A stretch of 64,000 bases of DNA from Caballeronia sp. LZ062. GTDB taxonomy: Bacteria; Pseudomonadota; Gammaproteobacteria; Burkholderiales; Burkholderiaceae. The notes beneath the pieces were generated by a model. It made no database searches, was not told the origin of the DNA, and worked only from the letters and a program-made list of their open reading frames with translations. Of the stretch, positions 34,034 to 41,722 are shown piece after piece. The translations under genes were made by a program, and so were the position numbers. Numbering within the stretch: position 1 is the first letter of the stretch; every line of letters starts with the position of its first letter. The DNA lies in contig NZ_JARTWB010000002.1 in assembly GCF_031450785.1 (NCBI RefSeq), positions 1,054,001 through 1,118,000 on the forward strand, in the 5' to 3' direction.

Positions 34034-34735
34034 TTATCGCGAGCCGCTGTGCAGCAGCCGTTCGCGCGCTTGCGGAATCGACTCGAAGGCGCCGGCGTTT
34101 TCATCGAACACCGACACTTCGCCCTGTCCGATGTCGTAGACCCAGCCCTGCACCTGTAGCTGGCCGAGCGCGAGCCGTCCCGCCACTGCGGGGTGCGTGC
34201 GCAAATGCGTGAGCTGGAGGCGGATGTTTTCTTCCACCATCGCCTGCACGACGCGCGTTTCCTCCAGTTTCCGCGCCATCACGACGCTGCGCGCCGCTTC
34301 CGCGTTGCGCAACCAGGCGTGGACCGTCGGCATTTCATCCGCGATGGTCGCGCCCGACGCGAGGCCCTTCATCGCGCCGCAGTCCGAGTGGCCGCAGATC
34401 ACGATCTGGCGCACGTTTAGCGCGAGCACCGCGAATTCCACCACGGCGGATACACCGCCGAGCATTTCGCCGTAACCCGGCACGATATTTCCGATGTTGC
34501 GGCACACGAACAGTTCGCCCGGGTGCGTCTGGGTGATCATCTCGGGCGACACGCGCGAATCGGCGCAGGTGATGAAAAGCGTGTGCGGCGCCTGTTGATG
34601 CGCGAGACTCTTGAACAGCGCCTCGCGGTCGGGAAAGACGAAACGGCTGAAATCTTCGGCGCCCTGCAACAGGTACAGCAGGTCGGGGTTATCGGCGCCT
34701 TTGCGCGCTTCGTTCATCGTCAATTTGTCGGACAT
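34034..34735 (-). CDS. can: Beta-class carbonic anhydrase
   Basis: A 233-residue beta-carbonic anhydrase catalysing reversible CO2 hydration. The zinc ligands are Cys57 (TCADSRVSPE), His116 and Cys119 (CGHSDCGAM), with the Asp59-Arg61 dyad of CADSR. RNIGNIVPGYG and LQVQGWVYDIGQGEVSVFD complete the family pattern. The length is slightly longer than E. coli Can (220 aa). It should supply bicarbonate for carboxylases. Start at 34735 with GAGG upstream; the longer frame to 34813 lacks support. Confidence 0.92.
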   Translation of the reverse strand: MSDKLTMNEARKGADNPDLLYLLQGAEDFSRFVFPDREALFKSLAHQQAPHTLFITCADSRVSPEMITQTHPGELFVCRNIGNIVPGYGEMLGGVSAVVEFAVLALNVRQIVICGHSDCGAMKGLASGATIADEMPTVHAWLRNAEAARSVVMARKLEETRVVQAMVEENIRLQLTHLRTHPAVAGRLALGQLQVQGWVYDIGQGEVSVFDENAGAFESIPQARERLLHSGSR

Positions 34736-34951
34736 GGGACCTCGTCGTTTTGCAGACCGGCGCGCGTGACGCGCCGCAACCGAGACTTTGCGGGGTTTTG
34801 AGATGATCCGCAAGCGGGACGGAAATGCGGCGTCGCGTTGCGCGGCTGTTTCGCTTCTTGCGCCCCTTTATAGTTATTGACGAATTCGTTTCGGGACTCT
34901 GTTAGTTTTACCCTTCACAAATATCAGAAAAGCGGTCCCGCGCCTTTTCCC

Positions 34952-37540
34952 ATGGTCTTCGATCCGAATCTCTATCACACGGCTGCGGCTCACTGTTCAA
35001 ACGGTCGCTTCGAAGACGCGCTGCACATTCTTCAACCGATGCTCGACGATCCGGCAGCCGACCCCGAAGCCCGCAATCTCGCCGCGGTCTGCTGTTATCG
35101 ACTGAACCGGCCGGACGAAGCGGAAACGCACTGGCGGCGCATTATCGAAACGCATCCGGACCATGCCGGAAGCTACGGCAATCTGGCCAATCTGCTCATG
35201 GCGCAGGGCCGGATGGCGGATGCCGAAGCGGTCTATCGGCGGACCATCGCGCTGCGCCCGGATTTCGCGGAAGCTCACTACAACCTCGGCAATCTGATGC
35301 GCAAAGTCGAACGGGCGGCAGAGGCGGAAGCCTGTTTTCGCGCTGCGCTGCGCCTTCGCTCAGATCTCGCCGAAGCGCATTACAACCTCGCGAGCCTGCT
35401 GAACGACACCGGGCGCGTGGCGGAGGCGGAGACGGCCTATCTGAACGCAATCTCAGTGCGGCCGGACTACGCCGAGGCCTTCAACAATTTCGGCAATCTG
35501 CTGCGCGAGCAGGGGCGACTGAAAGAAGCGCGCACAGCGCTCAGGCGCGCAATCGCGCTGCGTCCCGACTTCGACATCGCCCATCAAAACCTGGGTCTGC
35601 TGCTTCAGCAAATGGGCCAGTGCGCGCGGGCGCAGCTTTTTCACCGGCGCGCGACGCAACTGAAGCCCGACTACCTCGAGGCGCATTGCAGTCTCGGCGA
35701 GGCGCTGCTCGCGATCAAACGCAGTGCGCAAGCGGCAGCGGCGTTCGAAGCGGCGCTCGCCATTCGCGCCGACTGCACCCAGGCGCTCGTGGGCCTTGCG
35801 CGCGCGCGACGCGACACGGGGCGCATCGAGGATGCGGAGCGCATCTATCGCGAAGTGCTTGCTTTGCAGCCGGACCAGCCGGAGGCGCTCGCGGGCCTCG
35901 CGCCGATACTGCATGACAGCGACCGCCTGGAGGAAGCGGAAGCCATCTATCGCGCGTTGATCGCGCGGCATACGGACAGCGCCAGCGCGCACTACAACCT
36001 CGGTGTGCTGCTCGGCAGCCAGAATCGCCTTCACGAGGCGGAAGCGGCCTATCGGCGGGCGATAGCGCTGCGGCCGGACTTCGCTCACGCCTACACGAAC
36101 CTCGGTCGCATCCTGACGGATATGAAGCGGCTGCCAGCTGCGGAAGCCATTCTTAGACGATCGATCGCCATCGAGCCCGAGTCTGCCGAAGCCCATAACA
36201 ACCTGGCGACCGTGCTCAAGGACATGAGCCGGATGGAGGAAGCCATCGAATCGTTTCGCCGCGCGGTGGCGTGTGGGCCCGACAATGAATGCGTGCACCG
36301 CAATCTGAACTACGCCCTGACCTATCATGCGGAAGAGCCGCAAACCATTCTCGACGAATGCCTGCGCTTCGCCGCGCGACACGAAGCACCGTTGCTGGCC
36401 GATGCCGTCGGGCATACGAACGATCGATCCGCGTCGCGGCGTCTGAAAATCGGCTACGTCGCGCCCGATTTCCGGACGCATTGCCAGTCGATGTTCACGC
36501 TGCCGGTCTTCGCGCAGCACGACCACGCATCGTTCGAGATCGTCTGCTATGCAAGCGTGAAACATCCCGACGCGCTGACCGATCAGTTTCGCGGCATGGC
36601 CGATGTCTGGCACGACGTCCACGCGCTCGACGACGCGGCACTCGCAGAGCGTATTCGCGATGACCGCATCGACGTGCTCGTCGATCTCACCATGCACATG
36701 GCGGGCGGGCGTCCGCTATTGTTCGCGCGGCGGCCCGCGCCCGTGCAAGTGCAGTGGCTCGCGTATCCGGGCACGACGGGTAGCCGCGCCATCCGCTACC
36801 GGCTCACCGACCCGTGGATCGATCCGCCGGAGCAGCCTGGCGTCGGCGAACGCTATAGCGAGCGTTCGGTCTGGCTGCCGGAGACGTTCTGGTGCTTCGA
36901 TCCACGCGTCGCGACGCGCGGCGCGCCCGACGTCGGCCCATTACCGGCAGAGCGCAACCAATACATTACGTTCGGATGTCTGAATAATCCGTGCAAGGCG
37001 TCGGATCGCACGCTTCGCATGTGGGCCGCCGTGCTCGCTGCGACGCCTGAAGCGCGCTTCATTCTTCTCGCCGAGCCTGGCGCGCGCGAACGGTTCAGCG
37101 AACGGCTCAACGCATTGGGCGTGGACATGTCGCGTGTCGCCTTCATCGGGTATCAAGAGCGCGAGGTGTACCTGAACACCTATAACGCCATCGACATCGG
37201 TCTCGATACCTATCCCTACAACGGACACACCACCAGCCTCGACGCATTGTGGATGGGCGTGCCGGTGCCGTCACGCGCGGGCGAAACGGCGTGCAGCCGC
37301 GCGGGACTGAGCCTGCTGACGAACTTGGGCTTGCCAGAACTCGTGGCGCATGACGACGCGGCTTACGTCGATATCGTCATGCGCCTGGCGAGCGACATCC
37401 CGCGTCTCGCCGCGCTGCGCGCATCGCTGCGTTCCCGCCTCGAAAGCTCGCCGATGATGAACGCGCCGCGATTCACGCGCAATCTGGAGAACGCGTATCG
37501 CGCGATGTGGCGCGAGTGGTGCGCGACGGCTTCGGATTGA
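34952..37540 (+). CDS. TPR protein with O-GlcNAc transferase-like (SPINDLY-type) C-terminal domain
   Basis: An 862-residue protein from the ATG at 34952 (an in-frame TTG at 34877 would add 25). Residues ~10-460 are about a dozen tandem tetratricopeptide repeats, e.g. AEAVYRRTIALRPDFAEAHY. The C-terminal ~400 residues match the GT41 O-linked GlcNAc transferase region of bacterial homologues: RLKIGYVAPDFRTHCQSMF, DVLVDLTMHMAGGRPLLFAR, VQVQWLAYPGTTGSRAIRY, FGCLNNPCKASDRTLRMW and the sugar-nucleotide site YPYNGHTTSLDALWMGVP. It is expected to be cytoplasmic and may glycosylate a protein. It lies beside exopolysaccharide genes. Donor and target are unknown. Confidence 0.88.
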   Translation: MVFDPNLYHTAAAHCSNGRFEDALHILQPMLDDPAADPEARNLAAVCCYRLNRPDEAETHWRRIIETHPDHAGSYGNLANLLMAQGRMADAEAVYRRTIALRPDFAEAHYNLGNLMRKVERAAEAEACFRAALRLRSDLAEAHYNLASLLNDTGRVAEAETAYLNAISVRPDYAEAFNNFGNLLREQGRLKEARTALRRAIALRPDFDIAHQNLGLLLQQMGQCARAQLFHRRATQLKPDYLEAHCSLGEALLAIKRSAQAAAAFEAALAIRADCTQALVGLARARRDTGRIEDAERIYREVLALQPDQPEALAGLAPILHDSDRLEEAEAIYRALIARHTDSASAHYNLGVLLGSQNRLHEAEAAYRRAIALRPDFAHAYTNLGRILTDMKRLPAAEAILRRSIAIEPESAEAHNNLATVLKDMSRMEEAIESFRRAVACGPDNECVHRNLNYALTYHAEEPQTILDECLRFAARHEAPLLADAVGHTNDRSASRRLKIGYVAPDFRTHCQSMFTLPVFAQHDHASFEIVCYASVKHPDALTDQFRGMADVWHDVHALDDAALAERIRDDRIDVLVDLTMHMAGGRPLLFARRPAPVQVQWLAYPGTTGSRAIRYRLTDPWIDPPEQPGVGERYSERSVWLPETFWCFDPRVATRGAPDVGPLPAERNQYITFGCLNNPCKASDRTLRMWAAVLAATPEARFILLAEPGARERFSERLNALGVDMSRVAFIGYQEREVYLNTYNAIDIGLDTYPYNGHTTSLDALWMGVPVPSRAGETACSRAGLSLLTNLGLPELVAHDDAAYVDIVMRLASDIPRLAALRASLRSRLESSPMMNAPRFTRNLENAYRAMWREWCATASD

Positions 37541-37543
37541 CGG

Positions 37544-38320
37544 TCAAAACGCGTCAAGTCCCGTTACCGGCTCGACCGGGCGCACGGCATCGGTCGGCAC
37601 GGCCGTCGCATGTCGGCGCAGCCGGTTGATCGCAGAGAGTCCTAGCGACAAGCCGGGGTCCAGATAATGAATGATGAGGCTGCGGCGTTCGCCCGCGAGC
37701 ACGTCCAGGTTGCAGTGCTGCATCAGGAATCCGTTGAAGACGTACACGTCGCCCGCGAAACCCCGGATGCGTGAGCACAGACCGCGTTCGAGATGACGCT
37801 CCGTGCGCGCCGCGCGCAGCGGGAAGGGCAGGCCGCGCTCGCCCCATTGCACGCTCTTGCGCAAAAGGTTGTCGCGGCGCCGCGGAATGTCGCGTGTTCT
37901 CGGGTAGACGACGAGATCGCCGCTCTTGTCCTGATCGCTTGCCGTCTTCAGCACGATGACGAGTGTGAGCACGTGCGAGTCGAAGTGACGGCAATGACTG
38001 CCCGCCGTCGTCGTGCTGCTTCCAATGCGAAGTCCGAACCACGGTCCGACCGTCGCGTTGACCTGCATGGTCGACTTGAGCCAGTCGGACGCCGCGCGCA
38101 CGGCCTCGTTCTCCAGCGTCCTGAAGGCCGGAATATCGCGCAACGTGTGCACGACATCCTTGGCGCTGCCGAAGAATTGCTCGTGGTCCTGTGTCGCGGC
38201 ATAGGCCGCATCCAGCATTCGGTTGATGGCGGCGAGCGTGGCCTGTGGCACCACGGATTCGAATACCGCAATACTGCCTTTGGATGCCTGCGTCAACGCG
38301 GCACGGTCTTGTGCGTTCAT
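37544..38320 (-). CDS. Putative Fe(II)/2-oxoglutarate oxygenase-like protein
   Basis: A 258-residue protein without a confident family match. It shows the order expected of a double-stranded beta-helix oxygenase: His112-x-Asp114 (CRHFDSHVLTLVIVL), a distal His202 (FNGFLMQHCNLDVL) and a following Arg pair (GERRSLIIHYLD, Arg212/213) for 2-oxoglutarate. GDVYVFNG before the distal His fits that fold. Activity is therefore inference. The ATG at 38320 is preferred; an in-frame ATG lies at 38377. Its stop is only 3 bp from the convergent TPR-glycosyltransferase stop, and it diverges from the polysaccharide operon. Confidence 0.6.
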   Translation of the reverse strand: MNAQDRAALTQASKGSIAVFESVVPQATLAAINRMLDAAYAATQDHEQFFGSAKDVVHTLRDIPAFRTLENEAVRAASDWLKSTMQVNATVGPWFGLRIGSSTTTAGSHCRHFDSHVLTLVIVLKTASDQDKSGDLVVYPRTRDIPRRRDNLLRKSVQWGERGLPFPLRAARTERHLERGLCSRIRGFAGDVYVFNGFLMQHCNLDVLAGERRSLIIHYLDPGLSLGLSAINRLRRHATAVPTDAVRPVEPVTGLDAF

Positions 38321-38968
38321 ATGCGCTCTCGGAGATGACGTGGGAAAGACGGCGATTCGTTGAGGCGAGAGATTCATCGGGGGCCGCGCGGTGCGGGCCC
38401 CAGAAAGAAGAGCACGGCGTTGCCGTGTCTCACGCGTGCGGCGTCGCAGGCGTGCGTGCTGGTCTCACTCATGGCGAGCCTCTTCGAGTTTTGGTTTGTT
38501 CGATACCGCGACCCCGCGCGTCCGGCCCCGACCGCCTTCCGGTGCGCAATCTTTTCGGCTTATTTGGTACGTCATCCTACACGTCGCCATTTATACCGAT
38601 ATGCCCTTAATGTACGACGTCGCGTGTGTTTGCGGCGCATGTTGAGCACGAGGATAAACCCGTAGCGGTAGGACAATAAGCTCGCTTATGTTCGGCAACG
38701 ATCCAAGCAAACGTTTCGGCTCATGCCGCAGCCGCTCTTCGTTTCCGCCTTATGAGCGCAAGCCGACATAGCAAACGTGAGCGGGAACAATCGGCCGGAT
38801 CGAGCGTGCGTAGGCGCACGGAGCACGCCGCATGGCAACGGTAAGTTTTCGGCAACGGGGGCGGACCTGGCCGGGTCCGTCGCGCTGGCAAGCCAGCGCA
38901 TACAACAAGAGGCGATCGGCGGTGATGTCCGCAACCGACGATCCCCGGCGACAAGCGACGGTGAAACA
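38321..38968. other. Divergent regulatory region upstream of the polysaccharide operon
   Basis: About 650 bp between the oxygenase-like gene (minus) and the polymerase gene (plus). It contains an AT-richer stretch (about 38560-38700) that is the likely promoter zone. I see no convincing gene, tandem repeat or riboswitch. Confidence 0.5.
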
Positions 38969-40306
38969 ATGGACAGGGCATCGCTCGAAGACAGGCTGTG
39001 GGTCGCGACGTTTCTCGCCGCCGTGGGAAGCGACGTGCTCTCGGGCGTCGTGCGCTACTACACGTCGATGGCCGGCGTGCCGCAGGCCGCATATCTGCCG
39101 AAAGTGCTGATGCTCGCGTGGGTGCTGCTCACGCTGGTCAAACGCCCCAAGGCGGGTCATGCGCTCATTGCGCTCTACATGATCGCGCAGTCGTGCGTCT
39201 CGCTTTCGCATGGCGTCGTGCCGCAAGCCGTCGCGTTCTGGGTGTGGACGGTTTCGCCGATGATCTTCGCGCTCACGGCGCCGCCCGGCGCGCTAGCCTT
39301 GCTCAACGGCCGCATAGCGACGGCGGGCTTCATCGTGCTGGCTGCGCTCTGCGGCATCGGCATTCTCGCGAATACGTTCATGACGCTGCCGTGGGTCGGC
39401 ACGAGCGTCTCGGTGGGCGGTCATAACGTGCGGGTCGCGGTGTCCTCGTATGTCGGCATTGCGTCGCGCTTATCGGGCTTCGGGCGCGACAGCGCGTCGA
39501 CCGGACTCATGGCCGGTCTCCTGACGACGTGGCTTCTCATGCGCACGGACAAGCGCTGGTTGCAGTGCGCGTTGCTCGCGGGAGCGGGCGCGGCGATTCA
39601 CGCCACCACCAACAAGACGGCGCCCGTGGCGCTCGCGCTTGTCGTCGGTGCGCACTGTCTTTTCTCGACGATGACGATGAAGCGCGCCTGCCTCTGGGCG
39701 ACCGCGTTCGCGATCAGCTTTCCGCTTGCGTCGTTTATCGCGGCCTCCGCATTCAATCTCTCGGGCACCGGATACATGACGCTCGCGTCTTTCCAGGACC
39801 GCATGTTCAATACGTGGCCTGTCCTGATCGAAGGACTCCTGAAGAACAACCGCATCTGGCTAGGGCTTGGCCCGGGCGGGTTCGGTTCGGCGTCCACGTA
39901 CTACGAGAGCGCCTTCGGTTTCAATGTCGCCTATGCGGACAATACGGTGCTGTATGCACTCGCGAGCTTCGGCCTCTTTGGCGCGGTCGCGCTCATCGGC
40001 TTCTTCGTGCGCGTGGTGCTGCGAGCGCAGCCCGACGACAGGCCCTCATGGGCGATGCTGCTCTATCTGCTGTTCGCCTGCGCGACGACGGACATCTGCG
40101 AATCCATCGGCTGTCTGCTGTTCCTGGGCCTCACACTCGCTTACCTGCGTCAACGCGCGCTTGCCATCGAGCCACAGGCGTGGCGCGTGCCGACGCCCAT
40201 CTTCGCGACACAGTGGCGGCCGCGCGTGCCGGCGACTCATGCGATGCCCTCGGTCAATCGCGAGCCGCTGCTCGAGTCGGCGCACGAAGGACTGGGGAGG
40301 CTCTGA
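38969..40306 (+). CDS. Wzy/O-antigen-ligase-like polysaccharide polymerase, inner membrane
   Basis: A 445-residue integral membrane protein with ~10-12 helices and the hydropathy of Wzy polymerases and O-antigen ligases. A large periplasmic loop in the second half contains FQDRMFNTWPVLIEGLLKNN and WLGLGPGGFGSASTYYESAF, the typical GxGxGxF-like segment of the Wzy_C superfamily. It should link undecaprenyl-carried repeat units in the periplasm. The start at 38969 (MDRASLEDRL) has a weak ribosome site. It ends one base before the next gene, so it is operonic with the hydrolase and the tyrosine kinase. Confidence 0.8.
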   Translation: MDRASLEDRLWVATFLAAVGSDVLSGVVRYYTSMAGVPQAAYLPKVLMLAWVLLTLVKRPKAGHALIALYMIAQSCVSLSHGVVPQAVAFWVWTVSPMIFALTAPPGALALLNGRIATAGFIVLAALCGIGILANTFMTLPWVGTSVSVGGHNVRVAVSSYVGIASRLSGFGRDSASTGLMAGLLTTWLLMRTDKRWLQCALLAGAGAAIHATTNKTAPVALALVVGAHCLFSTMTMKRACLWATAFAISFPLASFIAASAFNLSGTGYMTLASFQDRMFNTWPVLIEGLLKNNRIWLGLGPGGFGSASTYYESAFGFNVAYADNTVLYALASFGLFGAVALIGFFVRVVLRAQPDDRPSWAMLLYLLFACATTDICESIGCLLFLGLTLAYLRQRALAIEPQAWRVPTPIFATQWRPRVPATHAMPSVNREPLLESAHEGLGRL

Positions 40307-40307
40307 C

Positions 40308-41621
40308 ATGTTCCGCGTGAAAAAGAGCTTCGCTCGACGCATCGCGGTGGCGGGCGCGGTCGCCGCGTGTGTGGCGATGCTGCCCGCATCGGCCACGCCC
40401 AACGTCGCGCTCGACGGCTCGCCTGTGTCTCTTGAGCGCGCTTACGTCGCGCTGCCGTCTTTCGCGTCGGCTCGGGCGAATACCGGCGTCGCGATCCATC
40501 AGATCAGCGATGCCAAGCTGCTCGATGCTGTGAAGGATGTGGGCTTTTCGTTCGTGCGCACGGATCTCTTCTGGGAAGCGGTGCAGGCGCCGGACGGATG
40601 GCACTTCGGCGAGTTCGACGGCCTCGTGAACAACTTGAAGGCGCGTGGCCTCGGGGCGCTATTTATTCTCGGCTACAAGCACTACGCGTATAGCCCGGAT
40701 CAGCCGCCGACGTCCGCGCCGCAGCTCGCCGCGTTTCAGACGTATGCGTATCAGGCGGCTTATCGCTATCGCAATGCGCCGGTGCGCTTCGAAGTCTGGA
40801 ATGAAGAGGACCACAAAGACTACTGGCTCGCGCCGCCTTCGCCGGCTGCGTATCGCGCGTTGCTGAAGACTGCGGTGGCAGCGACGCGTGCAGCGAATCC
40901 AGACGTGGTCGTCGCGACAGGCGGTGTACAGCAGGTGGATCGCGATTTCATTCGCGCAGTGGGCGATATCAGCGCGACGCAGACGGGGCCGGATGCCGTG
41001 AGCGTGCATCCGTACCGGCAGCAGGAGCCGGAGACCGTGCTTGGCGATTATCGTGCGTTGCGCGACGACCTTTCGACCTACGCCAGGCGTCCGCAAGTGT
41101 GGGCGACCGAATGGTCGTATCCGAGCGTCGGCTATCACTATGTAGCCGATATCGGCAATGGTCACGCGAGCGAAGCGCGTGCGAGGCAGGCGAATTACGC
41201 GGTGCGCTTGCTCTTGATGAACTGGATCGCGCAAGTGGGACTGACGTCGTACTACGACATGCGCAACGACGGCCAAGACCCGAAAGAGATGGAACATAAC
41301 TTCGGCCTGCTGGATGCGAACAACGCGAAGCTGCCGGCCTACCGAGCGGTGAAGCATCTGTTCGCGTTCACGGCCGATGCGACGAACGCGCGCTACTTCA
41401 TCGACGAGAAAGAGCAATACATCGTGCTGAAGCTCGACGATGGGCACGCGACCAAGTACGTGGTCTGGTGCTACGGCGCGGGTAATGTGGTGAATCTCGA
41501 TGTATCGCGTCTGCCTGCGGGCGCGCGCGTCACCGATCTGTATGGAGTGGCACGCAGCGGTCGCACCATGCTCCCGGTGACGGAAGCGCAGGGACCGGTG
41601 TTCATCACGGCCGGGTCATAG
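40308..41621 (+). CDS. Secreted glycoside hydrolase (PslG/GH39-like clan A)
   Basis: A 437-residue exported protein with a Sec signal (about residues 1-30, ending PASA). A (beta/alpha)8 glycosidase domain follows. The predicted acid/base is Glu166 in FEVWNEEDHKDYW and the nucleophile is Glu268 in VWATEWSYPS, the N-E and E spacing of clan A enzymes. The N-terminal part contains VKDVGFSFVRTDLFWEAVQ. Hydrolases of this type sit in Psl-, Pel- and alginate-like clusters and trim or release the polymer. A GGGAGG ribosome site 8 nt upstream and a 1-bp gap from the polymerase indicate translational coupling. Confidence 0.82.
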   Translation: MFRVKKSFARRIAVAGAVAACVAMLPASATPNVALDGSPVSLERAYVALPSFASARANTGVAIHQISDAKLLDAVKDVGFSFVRTDLFWEAVQAPDGWHFGEFDGLVNNLKARGLGALFILGYKHYAYSPDQPPTSAPQLAAFQTYAYQAAYRYRNAPVRFEVWNEEDHKDYWLAPPSPAAYRALLKTAVAATRAANPDVVVATGGVQQVDRDFIRAVGDISATQTGPDAVSVHPYRQQEPETVLGDYRALRDDLSTYARRPQVWATEWSYPSVGYHYVADIGNGHASEARARQANYAVRLLLMNWIAQVGLTSYYDMRNDGQDPKEMEHNFGLLDANNAKLPAYRAVKHLFAFTADATNARYFIDEKEQYIVLKLDDGHATKYVVWCYGAGNVVNLDVSRLPAGARVTDLYGVARSGRTMLPVTEAQGPVFITAGS

Positions 41622-41642
41622 TCGTTCGTTGTACTGATGGAC

Positions 41643-41668
41643 AAGGCGTATGCGAGGGAATGCGCCTT
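41643..41668 (+). other. Hairpin between hydrolase and tyrosine kinase genes
   Basis: AAGGCGTAT (41643-41651) and ATGCGCCTT (41660-41668) form an almost perfect 9-bp stem around an 8-nt loop in the 101-bp spacer. No T-run follows. It could be an mRNA processing or partial attenuation element that sets kinase levels relative to the upstream genes. Confidence 0.35.
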
Positions 41669-41722
41669 GATTAGAAATGCAGCTGACGTCCTTGGTCTTT
41701 TACTTCTTCGTAGGGATATAAC

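Noticed and set aside
34877..34951. TTG-initiated N-terminal extension of the TPR/O-GlcNAc transferase-like gene
   Set aside because: No ribosome site and a non-TPR, atypical sequence; the ATG at 34952 begins the regular protein.
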